A stretch of DNA of 64,000 nucleotides from Micropterus salmoides (lineage: Eukaryota > Chordata > Actinopteri > Centrarchiformes > Centrarchidae). The stretch spans positions 7,391,490-7,455,489 of the forward strand of contig NW_024043372.1 of NCBI RefSeq assembly GCF_014851395.1, given 5' to 3'. A program made the translations under genes and the position numbers. Of the stretch, positions 47,691-58,062 are shown in pieces; position 1 is the stretch's first letter, and every line of letters begins with the position of its first letter. The notes under the pieces were generated by a model that was given only the letters and a program-made list of their open reading frames with translations, did no database searches and had not been told where the DNA came from.

Positions 47691-48796
47691 TATATCATAA
47701 TGTATTATCTTGAAAATTCTTTATTGTTAAATGTGTGTTGAATATAAGCTCCTGTTAGGAATTTCACCATTCAATGTGAATTTATCTAAGAAAATCCCTA
47801 ATAAGAAAATCTATTCAGAGATTGGTCCTTGGCGACATCGTCATCCAAAATCCTGTTTGTGGCACAGCAAAGTTACGTGAATCAGCACTAATGCTGACAG
47901 GAACAATTAGCTAGAAATAGCTAGTCCCAAACAATTACTGAAGTACATGTATAAGTATTTTTTTCTGCGGCATCCTTAGCATCTGACTGAAAGACTTCCT
48001 CATCCAACACTATCTCCACAGCAAGTTCTTTACACCACACTATTAAACAACAGAACATTTACCCATCAAACTCAATCAATAGACAACAGACAAAACAACA
48101 GCATGTTTTTCCTGCTTTGTAGATTTTAAGAATCATTTGGGTCAATCTGGCATTACGCATAATAATTGATTTAAAATTGTGTAGTTGGTGAAACATTCTC
48201 AGTCACCTATCCCATATTCCAAATTCACTGTCATTATTGCTGATAAAGTAAAGAATAAACACATCACTGTGCTTTTTCCCTTTGGAAACTAAACTGTGCA
48301 TATAAAAGGGTCAACAAGTGCCACTGGCAGCAAGTACTTAGCTTCACACAGATGTTTTTTTGCCATTTGACTGTGAACTTCCTCGTTGAAGCTAGATATT
48401 GTTGTTTTTATTTCATTGGCTTCACGAAACAATTAGTTGCAGTTGGTTCGGTCTACCCTTGAAACAACTGGGGTGTGTGTGACGTGTTTGAAATTTGAGT
48501 GATCCCATGTTGTGAAGTTTGCAAAAGTTATCCAAATATTCACATTATAAAACATAAATAAACTTTTTTGATGTTCATAAATATCAACATTTATGTACAA
48601 ATGTTTTTAGCAGTTAAGCTAATACAATTCATAGTTTATCCTCATTATTATTGCTTAACAGTTGTGAAAATACCTATATTTTATTTAAATTATTTAGTTT
48701 TCCTAAGCCACCTTTTGTTTGCATTCATTCATTGATTAGACCACATTATTTGCATTGAAAGTCCTACTGTTTATTGTTGAAGCTCAAATGCATAGA
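47691..48796. other. non-coding stretch, nothing recognised
   Basis: AT-rich DNA with no significant frame. The Harbinger element may once have extended into it, but no further transposase motif is visible. Confidence 0.45.
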
Positions 48797-48809
48797 CTAG
48801 GAATCCATG

Positions 48810-48925
48810 TATGGTTCGTTATTTCGTTATTTCGTTTTAAAACCAAGACGTAAAAACAGATAAACAGAAAACAAAAAAACAGACCTCGGTTTTTGTTTTT
48901 CTGTTTTAAAACCAAAACGGAAAAA
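48810..48925. repeat. left compound inverted-repeat arm
   Basis: CGTTATTT occurs twice (48817, 48826 region). Two GTTTTAAAAC cores (about 48833 and 48902) enclose an A-rich then T-rich stretch. The arm ends CCAAAACGGAAAAATATTGA. Confidence 0.7.
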
Positions 48926-49934
48926 TATTGATTTTGATAGGCTATTTAATGAGTCCGATTTGTGTAGCTTTGTGTGTTACACTTGATAAATCTGCAACAG
49001 ATACACTTGGGCGATGGCGGTGCCTGTAGTATTGTAATGAACTTGAACTTCAACATAAATGGGTTTTTTAGTTAGAAAAACAGGACATTATAATATAGCT
49101 GCAGTACCACATTCAGTTTGTAACTCACTAGCAACCGGAACAGGAACGCCTTCCTGAGAATCCTTCGGTTTTTAAGATTTCTCAGATTAATTCAGTGGTA
49201 GCCTAGTTGTCAGTACATCCAATGGTACACAGCAAACATGAACTGTTATTAGTTAATTCGGAGAGCTGTAGGCCTATATTAACGAATCATACACGGATTA
49301 AAAGGTTTGGGTAATTTTCCTTCAGCCTCTCTTGGCTACACTGTTTTGATCCGACCTTTATTTTCTTTGTGAGGTGGAAGAATGTAGTAAATTGCGTGCC
49401 GCTGCAGAGAGCCTCCAGTTGCAGTGAAACATGGATTATGCGTAAAATTAGGAGCTCAGACTTCATATAGCCAGAGGGAACAACCACTGACCGTCCAGTG
49501 CCCCGGTTCCACTGGCAACACAACCCATAGTAGGGTGAATGGAGGGTGAACGGAAGAGAAGCGGGGGGGCTGGAGCATAAAGGGAGAGGAAGTTGCACCC
49601 TCGTAGCCTTGTGAAAAAAACCCTTGATAAACATATTCGGGTATTTTCTTAAATCACTCAGGTAACCAACTGCTTCAGATTAGCCCAAAATAAAATGCTT
49701 CCTTGATGCTGACGTAGAATTTTGAGTGTTCGAGGCTCTGTAATATAGTGCTCACTTCTACAATCATATTCCCCACAGTTGATATGAGATGCGATGCGAC
49801 CTGAAAAGAAATAGCCTTATATGAAATTAAAGTGCGTTACAAACGCCGATAGGCCTTGACCATGCGTCCATATGTGTCGGAGATTGAAAACAGGTTGTAG
49901 GGATGCAACACCAGTCAAAGATAGAACAAAATGC

Positions 49935-50110
49935 AGGTCCTTTGTTTTCCGTTATGGGTTTAAAACAGGAAAACAAAACAGATGTCTGTTTTTTATTTTT
50001 TCCGTTTTGCTTTTAAAACAGAAAAAACAAAAAACAACTTGGTTTTTTGTTTTTTCCAGTTTGGTTTTGAAACAAAATAATGAAAAAACAAACCACACAC
50101 GGATTACTAG
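49935..50110. repeat. right compound inverted-repeat arm
   Basis: Runs TTTTCCGTTATGGGTTTAAA, TTTTTTCCGTTTTGCTTTTA, CAACTTGGTTTTTTGTTTTT, TTTGGTTTTGAAACAAAATA and ends CACACACGGATTACTAG. Longer than the left arm by about one module. Confidence 0.7.
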
Positions 50111-51650
50111 GTTATTATTTCTTTGCTCAGTAGTTGCTAAAATTACTCCCTATAATAACATTTTGAAATTATTTTTGAATTGCTGTGTCAGTGTTCAGCC
50201 GGCATTTTGAAATCAAGATATCGCAGTTGTTTATATCCAAACTGCAGTTATGGTGGATTGGCTATACATGAAATGTAAGGCACTTCTGCTGGCTAATATG
50301 AAATGATATAGCAGCAGTCCCTGGGTATTAATGGATATGATAATGTCTTTTGGACATTTTTTTTACTGGATTGGATCGTCTGGATCAATGTAAAAAGACT
50401 ATTTTTGTCGAGATGTAGTCAATCGGTGGATTTCTGAGGCTTCATAGGTGAGTTGTGTCAGTTTTGATTGTAGGTGGGTGGTCAGACAGAGGCGTTGATT
50501 GTACCTGCTGTTGTGATTGTGTCTTGAAATATGCATCAGCAGCATATGCACCAACTCAAACATAGCAGTTGTGTACACATACCACAATGTAAAGAAAACC
50601 TGTTCTTCACTTGGGTCTTCTATTGCTAGTAACACCACCTGCTCACCGGCACAGTCCATATTTACTAAGATAGTTATAGTACAGCCACCATTTTCAGAAC
50701 AGCGTCCAAGCAAAGATAGATATTTTTTTAGATATTTTATGTACTCCCAAATGCCCTCTTTGGAACATTATCGATGTACTTCTTTATCACAGCTGTTTTG
50801 TGATTGTTGATTTGTCATTCAGTGTCATTCAATTTAGTTTTTCTATGATCAGGTTACTGCTAACTAATCTAGCCACAATGAGATGTCAACGATAATGCGA
50901 CATTGTAAATAAATGTTATACTATTGTTGGGCTAACTGTTGTGTATTTTACTCTTTTTACTTTTACTCTTGTAGACTATGTGCTAATTACTGTGCTGTAC
51001 TTCCTAGGAACACTTATTGTTAATCTTTCACTTTGTTTCTTCATGACATGCTGACATGAAGCACCACTAATTTGGCCGCTATAGCTGTATACTTTTATAG
51101 TCTATGCTTTTGTGTATCCAGTCTTTGTTAATGTAGGCTACTAGTTAACATGTTCTTACAATACATCTGGTCTTGTTTATGGAATATCATCGTTTTCTTA
51201 TTTGAAATCATTATCAAACTTGATTTCATAATTGCTTCCAGCGAAAACCTTAAAGTCCAATCACTGCATAACTTTATCAATACAAATGGATGGGACAATG
51301 ACAAAATGAATGATGTTATAAGTGGTGTGGCAGTACTATGCTAAAATGTATGGTCAAACTCTGAAAGAACAATCCTGAAAAAACGTCCTGACAAGATGCT
51401 GGATGAACCATCAGCTTGCTGGACATGCAGGTCCGCACTATGCGTTGTTCAGGTTTGGTAGATTCTATGAACAGCTGCAGGTTGCCCACAACACCTTGTT
51501 TGCCAAGATGTTAACGTCCTCGCAGAAGCATAATTCCAGCTGAACATTTTACTAAGTAAAGCATTACTTCCCAAAGCTGTGTATAAAACATAACCCGCCC
51601 ACCCCAGAAAATAGGCTTCCATATAGTCCAAACATGTTTAAAATAAACAT
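50111..51650. other. non-coding stretch, nothing recognised
   Basis: The frames at 50399-50810 overlap on both strands; 51150 and 51449 have no recognisable domain. No repeat is recognised. Confidence 0.5.
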
Positions 51651-51659
51651 GGATGACGA

Positions 51660-51846
51660 GGGGAAAAAATCACCACTCTCTTTCTCTTTTATCTCTGTCT
51701 CTCACTCTTCCACGTAAACTCTCAGCACCACTCCTTTTTTCTATTCTTTTTTTTTTGCCTGTCCCCTCCCCTCACACACCCTTACACACTTTCTCTCTCC
51801 TAAGCTCATCCTGCCCTTTCTCTCTTTCTTTCCTCTCAATGTGTAC

Positions 51847-51883
<37 letters not shown>

Positions 51884-51885
51884 TG

Positions 51886-51917
<32 letters not shown>

Positions 51918-52070
51918 GGGGGCTGAGCAGTCGTAACGTAAGCGCCAGTCATCTCTCATCATCGCCACTGTGTTCCCTTAGAGCTCGGCAGTCCACATCT
52001 CTCCCTCTGTCTCTTTCCCTCCCGGATTCTTCTTCTCTTTTAGTGTATCTCTCTCTCTCTCTCTCTCTTT
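51660..52070. repeat. pyrimidine-rich region with GT and CT microsatellites
   Basis: GT run 51851-51880, CT run 51892-51917, CT run 52048-52068, in a C/T-rich context. The 161-codon plus frame (51653-52138) and its minus counterparts are composition artefacts. The segment 51917-51965 is CpG-richer than its surroundings (CTCGGGGG, CGTAACGTAAGCGCC). Confidence 0.85.
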
Positions 52071-52110
52071 TTTTGTCTTCTGTGGATGTTACTCTAATAA
52101 GGAAAACTCG

Positions 52111-52165
52111 ATGTCTGCTGTCATGTTTTGCGGTCTGAGGAGGGACGTTGGGGCAAACAGTGTTG
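52111..52165 (+). CDS. possible short 5' coding exon (speculative)
   Basis: The ATG at 52111 opens 18 codons (MSAVMFCGLRRDVGANSV), ending at a consensus splice donor GTTG|GTGAGT (exon end 52165, phase 1). The CT-rich, partly CpG-containing leader upstream is of the kind often seen in 5' UTRs of large vertebrate genes. I recognise no protein, and no second exon is visible. Chance remains a fair explanation. Confidence 0.25.
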
Positions 52166-52199
52166 GTGAGTGCAGGACCCATGAGGAAAATTCGTTCAG

Positions 52200-53318
52200 T
52201 GAGCATTCTTTAGCTTTTAATTATTTATTTATTGGTGTTAAGTGCTTACTGTTGTGTTGATTCTGAACTACACTAAATCACTTGTCATTCAAACATTGTG
52301 TGGTGGTCCTGTGGTTTTCTCTTCATAAATGTTCTGCTGGTGAAGTTTAGATTTCTGTAGGTGGCACTCTCTTATTTGATCAGTTTTAGCATTTTTGTAT
52401 TATAAATTATGTTTTTTTGTTTTGCAATTTTTTTCTCAAACCAACCAATACACCACTAGAAATGTAAGAGACCTTAGTGGATGACCAAAAACTCCAGTCA
52501 CCTGTCTTTTGTTTTTTACTGGTAGGATCTTTCTTGGAATAGACTTTGATTATCCTGCTGTGTTAGGTGTTAAATTGGTCTGTGGATGAAAAAGAAACTG
52601 CGCTTGTTAATAGCAAAAGTAATCATATTGACTTTCTTACATTTGCTGTGATAGAGAGAGTTGATCGCAGAAATGCCTTTGATAGATCAATCGTAAAATA
52701 TAGTGTTACTGAAAAGCATAAAATGTCTTAATCTTTATCCAACTAGTTTGATGTTGTTTTTCTTCATTATACCAGCATCAAGAAAATGCATCAAAAAGCA
52801 GCCACAATCACAGCTCTTGGGGTTTTACACACATAGTCTCCTTAGTTATGTGTTTCACAGCAATTACATACACTTAATGCACAAGTAAAAATCCAGCTTT
52901 AAGAGTTAACGATTTAATGTAGGTTAAAACACAAATCAGTCACAGAGAGCAGAAAACACCTGAGTGTTTTGCAGACTGTTGCTCAAATAATCACTAGGTT
53001 GTTTTTTTTTGTAGATTTTGAATTAACCAAAATTTGAATACACTGAAATCCACCTAAGCTAAATATATTGCAAGGTGTGTAAGGCTCAAATTATGGTCCT
53101 CAAAGGTACAAATAAATAAATAAAGTCTTTGCAGGTCTATGCATTATGGGTAAATAAGGTCAAGGTACGCTGAACATGTACTATTTAAAAAATAAGCTAA
53201 ATTATGGGTTAGTCCAATTCTAGTCGAGGTGGAAACAGAAAAAACACATTTAAACATCATACTCAAAACCCATACACAAAAGAAAATAGCAGTGCAAACC
53301 TCGTTAATTTTATTTTCA
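52200..53318. other. non-coding stretch, nothing recognised
   Basis: AT-rich. The one frame at 52703-52888 has no recognisable domain. Confidence 0.5.
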
Positions 53319-54025
53319 ACCTTAAAGCAACATTATGTTGTAATTTTATCATAAAATAACCACGACTGCGCTATGTAACATTGTAATCCTGGGTAGGATA
53401 TTTATCATGACATGCTTGACATTTGCCAATGTGAGCAAAGTTTTCAACTCGAACTTACTACATAACCCACTCAGACATCGGTAACATTACTGTAAGTGCT
53501 TTTGCGTTGGTTGCTGTCTAGCCTTGTGGCTAGCTTGACATCCAAATTTCAAGCGACATTATGCTGCTGCTGGTGGAGAGCAACACCGGTCTTGTGTGGG
53601 CAACATAACCAGGCTCTACAGCCTATATGGACATATCGTTAGCTAATAGCAGAGGCAAAGAGACTTAAGAGGACGTTGATGGAGGAAGCTAAAAAGATAA
53701 TAAAGAGAGTGAGAGGCTCCCAAAAATGTTGGCATGAGCTTTGTGAAATAAAAACCAGCAAGACAGACGGCGAGCTGGTATTGTTTCTGTGTACACAGCT
53801 GGACTAGTAATAAATATTGCTATGTCTTGTGTTGTTGCACTTGCTTGAGGTTTGCCTGTGTTAGCAAAATTGTTGACTTGCTAGTTTTTGATCGTAATAT
53901 AATCATGTGTACAGCTGCCCTTATTTACAACAGCGCTGAATTACACTCTGAAACTGTAGGGGCACCAGATCGCACAAAAAACAACATACATATACTTACA
54001 AACGCACATAATTTTGCTCTAAGGT
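53319..54025. mobile_element. non-autonomous DNA element, complete copy
   Basis: Terminal inverted repeats ACCTTAAAGCAACATTATG (left) and, read on the other strand, ACCTTAGAGCAAAATTATG (right) match at 17 of 19 positions. The 707-bp unit has no transposase. The part 53660-53980 matches 37185-37690 on the opposite strand and lacks the SINE found there (uninterrupted GGACTAGTAATAAATATTGC at 53801-53820). I found no clear target-site duplication, so the superfamily is open. The 67-codon frame at 53827 is inside it and has no domain. Confidence 0.7.
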
Positions 54026-54279
54026 ATTAGAGGCCAAGATGGCTTTTTTGTTAAGTCATTTTATTTTATTTGTGATCTTCACTGTGTTAACAGTGGAGTT
54101 AGATTGTTGTAGATGGAGATACATTTGGTCCCTGTTGAACCTCCATATATGAAATGCCTCCAGTGGTATAGACCAGCTGTTTCTGTCGCCACCACCAAAG
54201 TGTTTTGCTGCTTGTGCAGAGAAATAAAGAAGAAAGCTTTATTCAAGTTTGGTAGTATTGGTAGTGTTGATGTTTACTA
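54026..54279. other. non-coding stretch, nothing recognised
   Basis: Short AT-rich spacer between two repeats. Confidence 0.4.
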
Positions 54280-54640
54280 GAGTAAACTTCATATTTTTTT
54301 CAGGATCTAACTCTGACCAAAAATACATGACATACATTCCCCAAAATGACATATGGCAGTTGGAGAGTACTAGCAACAGACTACCAGACCTCTGTTTTCA
54401 TGGAATCAATAAACATGTGGTTAACATTGTGAAACAGTTGCAGTTTGTTAAGTTTAGGCATCAAAACTACTTAGATAAGCTTAGGAAAATATCAAGGTTT
54501 GGGTAAAAAAGTAAATTACATTTTAGAACTTAAGTTACGTACATAAGTTAAAATAATTCAACACTGACTTTTGGTTTAACACGTAACTCAAACAGTAGCC
54601 TCTTGGATGAATCTCCCAGCCTCCTCTCTACGCAGACTTT
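54280..54640 (+). repeat. dispersed repeat R, further copy
   Basis: GTGAAACAGTTGCAGTTTGTTAAGTTTAGGC, in two halves, parallels GTGAAACGTTGCAATTTGGT and TAGGTTTAGGCACA at 36120-36155. AAACTACTTAGATAAGCTTAGG, ATCAAGGTTTGGGTAAAA and ACTTAAGTTACGTACATAAG continue the match to 36090-36330, then GACTTTTGGTTTAACACGTA. A further short relic (TCAGTTAGGTTTAGGACACT) is at 57784. Confidence 0.6.
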
Positions 54641-55895
54641 GACACTCTTTATTCTATGTCACCTAACTTCCTCCTTTGCTTCTGTCACAATTACTATGGA
54701 CACTGGAGGTCACCGCTTAACAATAAATGGAAGTATTGATCGTAATAAACTGCTTGCATAGATGACCTACACGGCCGTTTGGGGAAGACAGTCTGTAAAT
54801 GAACGAAGTATTCTACACCTTAGTAGTCAAAACTCAAAACTAGCATAGATGACACCAGAAAGCTTTATTCTCTTACTAATATACTGTACTGCAATAGAGT
54901 TAGAGAGATGCATCAGGGGTATTAATAAGGTGAGCGGCATCCTATTTCATGCACCAGTGAGCATAGTGGGAGCTATATTCTCTGCAATGCCCTCAGAGAC
55001 CAACTAAGCTGATAGCAGTGCTGGGAATGTGCTGAAACTCAAAAAGCTGATTTGATTTCTTTTAGCTTTATGTACAGACATTATTAGGTCTCACATTCCG
55101 CTGCATTCTTTGTTAAACCACAACTGCACTTTGGCTTCATCGTCGAGAGGGATTGATTGGTAAAGTCAGTTATAAGGAAAGGTTTGGAGAACAGCAGAAG
55201 ACACGTTTTACATTATTTGTGTTTCAATGTCTGCATTGCTGTTGGGTGATTTAGGAATGCATTTTCAATATATTTTTTTTTGAAAAGATAACTATGATTA
55301 TAATATTATGTAACAGATGAACAATGTTATTGTTCATTGTTTCTTGTGTTGTTTGTGGGATTGATTTAATCCTTTTATCACTGTTGATAACAAGAGCACA
55401 TAACAGCCTAACGAAGAAGGAATGGAGAATATATCACCACCTTGGCTTTCTGCCGACTGCGCAAGTTGATCCACTTCATTTTCTGAGCATTACTGAGCTG
55501 ACCACATTGAGAATTTAATAGTGACTGTTGTGAGGCAGTGAGTGTGTTGGATGTTATCATCAGCTGTGCACGACGCGTGCAGCTTTGTCTGCTGTTCCCT
55601 ACAAACTGCATTTCACTCAGCTTGTTGTAACCATAATCCTCCAGGAGGGCGTCTGCTCTGTGATTACGAGCGTGACGCTGATGCAAGCAAGCAGCACACA
55701 AAGATGAGAACACGATTCACACATACTGTACATGTACACACTGATAACATGTTATAGATATAGCCTGCTCTTGAATATATTTCATATATTGTAATGAAGT
55801 GACATGTAGTCTGCTCTATAGGATGTTTTCAATGACAGAAATCCACATTTCTCCCTGTGTGTTCATCTCATTTGCTTCTCAAGTCCTCCCTCTGT
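54641..55895. other. non-coding stretch, nothing recognised
   Basis: The frames at 55324-55757 lie on both strands; the minus frame 55408-55713 has no domain I know. Confidence 0.5.
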
Positions 55896-55975
55896 CATTT
55901 ACATTTTAAGGCATTTAGATAACGCTCTTACCTCAAGAGGCTTACAAGCAGCTCACAGGTGCATCATGGCAGAGC
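55896..55975 (-). mobile_element. L2/SINE 3' tail fragment
   Basis: The complement reads GCCTCTTGAGGTAAGAGCG, then TTATCTAAATGCCTTAAAATGTAAATG, resembling the end of an L2 or its SINE. Only about 75 bp remain. Confidence 0.45.
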
Positions 55976-57879
55976 TGATGGGGACCAAACCATGTGACTT
56001 ATTAATGAAGGGACTATCTTCCTCACCACAAAACCTGCTTACCTCTCACTGTCATCTTTCTTCTGTCTGTCTGCCTTTGTCGGCCCTCTGCTGAACCTTG
56101 TCAACAGAGTTAACTGAGCGTCATGTCGGATCCAGAGCAGTGTTAGAAATGTTAGCACAATGAAACTAAACTGTAACTTCAAAGGAGTTTTTTTCCCCTG
56201 CCCTACACCTGCCAAGCTCTTCTTGTGCCTGCTTCTCTTCAGCTGTGAGCAGTTTCTTTCTTTTTTGAAAACCAGCTTTCCTTTTGTTTGTCATGTTTTT
56301 AGGGAGGTTTGGCTCCTCTTTTGGAAGATTTAGTGGCAAATTATGTGTCTAACAGTTCAAAAGCAAAACTTATGTGCAATACACAAGACTTTTTTTTCTC
56401 TTTATTGGATGGCACCTACCAGGTGAGCTGTATCAGTGTATAGTCAGTTTCAGTTTTGGCTGTTTATTTCAGGGAAAACTGAGCTAAAGCGTTCGCAGTT
56501 TCTGGTGACTCAATCTGACCAAAGTGAGTATGAAATTTGAAGTAACAGGGTTTTTACAACAACAGTAACAGTAACTAAAACTCTTGCAAAAAAAGTTCAG
56601 GGCTTTCAGAGAAAAGAGGTAAGGTTGGGATACAGAGAAAACAAAAACCATGCCCCCACCCCTCAACCAGATCTATACAGGCTGCAATTAACTACAACAG
56701 AGAATCCATTACCCTTCCTAATTACGGCTTGTTCCTTCCATAGCCACTCTATGTGTGGGTGAGAGATAGGTCTGTATGTGTGTGTGTTGGTGGAGAAGGG
56801 GGTGTAAAATAATTTGTATAAGAGGTGATTGTATATGAGCATCATGTCCTTTGTTTTTGTGTTTATTTTTCCGGTCTGTTTTATATTTGCTCAGCGGGTA
56901 GGGGTAGATACAGTTCATGTGTTTATGTGTGTGTGTTATCTACAGTCAAACTGTCTGGCAGCATTCTCATGGACAATAGCTAATTACACATCTTCACTAC
57001 CTTCACCACAATAATGACAGCAATCAGACGCCTTCCGGATTCCGTGCCTATGTAGATGTGTCATGCGCGCGCACACACACAATTACAAAATACGTAATTC
57101 TGTAAAGATTCTATGAGCATTTGCTGCCACCTCAATGGTTACAGAGTTATAAACACAAGAAAAGTGTTTTTGGGTGTTGGGTGACATGGATTGAACATGG
57201 GAAATTATGTCAGTAGTATACATGTACATGTTGTCAGCAAGTGCAGATTAAAACTAAATGCCATTTCTATATATTATTATTAGTCTGTCTTCAGTATTTT
57301 ACAATTTCCCAGTCCTGTCTGTGGCTCCCAGCCCCAAGCCTATTTGTTGCTGAATACTGTTGTTTTTAACAAACATTGCTCAAACAGGAGTAAATAGTTT
57401 ATTTGTTGTTGAATATATTTAGCTGAACATTTGATGCGCAAGGGAGTTTTTACAGCAACAGGATTGTGTATGTGGGATTCTGTCAAAATAAACTACAGTA
57501 AAGTAATAAACTTCATTGTGTAAAGTAGCATGTCACCCAGTGGAAGTGTAGGCCTAGATCATTAATGTGTTTTTAATTTTGTTTTTGGACAACAGTGGAG
57601 GAATCCATCAGGCTTTGGATACACGGACAATACTTGTTAGTAGGAGCAATATATTGTTGGTTTGGTCTTTTCATGGGATTTGTTTCCAGTAAGAAAAATA
57701 TAGAATATCACCAGACTCCTCCACTCTACTACCAAACTTCAAATCTGTGGAAAGACAGTTAAAGGTATTTTCATTACTCTTTTCAGTTAGGTTTAGGACA
57801 CTAAAAGTACTTTGCTTAGGTCAGACAAAGGTTGCATTCCTGATTAAAAGAAAAGGAAAAGAAAACAAAGAAACTTAAG
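55976..57879. other. non-coding stretch with a short CG/CA run
   Basis: GCGCGCGCACACACACAC occurs at about 57065-57082. The frames at 56484-57014 have no recognisable domain. A relic of repeat R is at 57784-57805. Confidence 0.5.
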
Positions 57880-58062
57880 TGCTCAAACAGAAACTAACAT
57901 TCACACACATCCATACACCGATGGAACATGTCTTGACACTTTTGAGATGGAGCCTTGAGGAACCGGGGATTGAACCGCTGATCTTCTGATTAGTGGCCCC
58001 TAAAATTGTTGTTCTGTTGAGGTTAGTCTTATGTGATCTGTCTATGGTATCCAGTTGAGCCA
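57880..58062 (-). mobile_element. tRNA-derived SINE, diverged
   Basis: The minus strand starts TGTGGCTCAACTGGATACC (A-box-like, 58051-58062 region). A B box GGTTCAATCCC follows (complement of 57966-57976), then CGGTTCCTCAAGGCTCC, AAAGTGTCAAGACATGTTCC and ATCGGTGTATGGATGTGTGTGAATGTTAG. The A-B spacing is about 75 nt instead of the usual 30-40, so an insertion of some 40 nt separates the boxes. The body resembles a widespread fish tRNA-SINE; the family name is not known to me. Confidence 0.65.

Larger units (their letters stand above)
48797..50110. mobile_element. 1.3-kb element with long compound inverted repeats
   Basis: The left end CTAGGAATCCATGTATGGTT and the right end, read on the other strand, CTAGTAATCCGTGTGTGGTT match at 17 of 20 positions. 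Homology continues inward: CGTTATTTCGTTTTAAAACC against CATTATTTTGTTTCAAAACC, then blocks of TTTTGTTTTTCTGTTTTAAA and CCAAAACGGAAAAA, about 130 bp left and 180 bp right. The arms contain internally inverted modules around GTTTTAAAAC, so each can fold on itself. The interior has no recognisable transposase; the 115-codon minus frame (49287-49634) is unknown. CTAG at both ends could be a palindromic target site. Confidence 0.6.

Noticed and set aside
51653..52138. 161-codon plus-strand open frame
   Set aside because: It runs through GT and CT microsatellites and a C/T-rich tract; the protein would be repeated Ser-Leu and Cys-Val. It is an artefact of composition.
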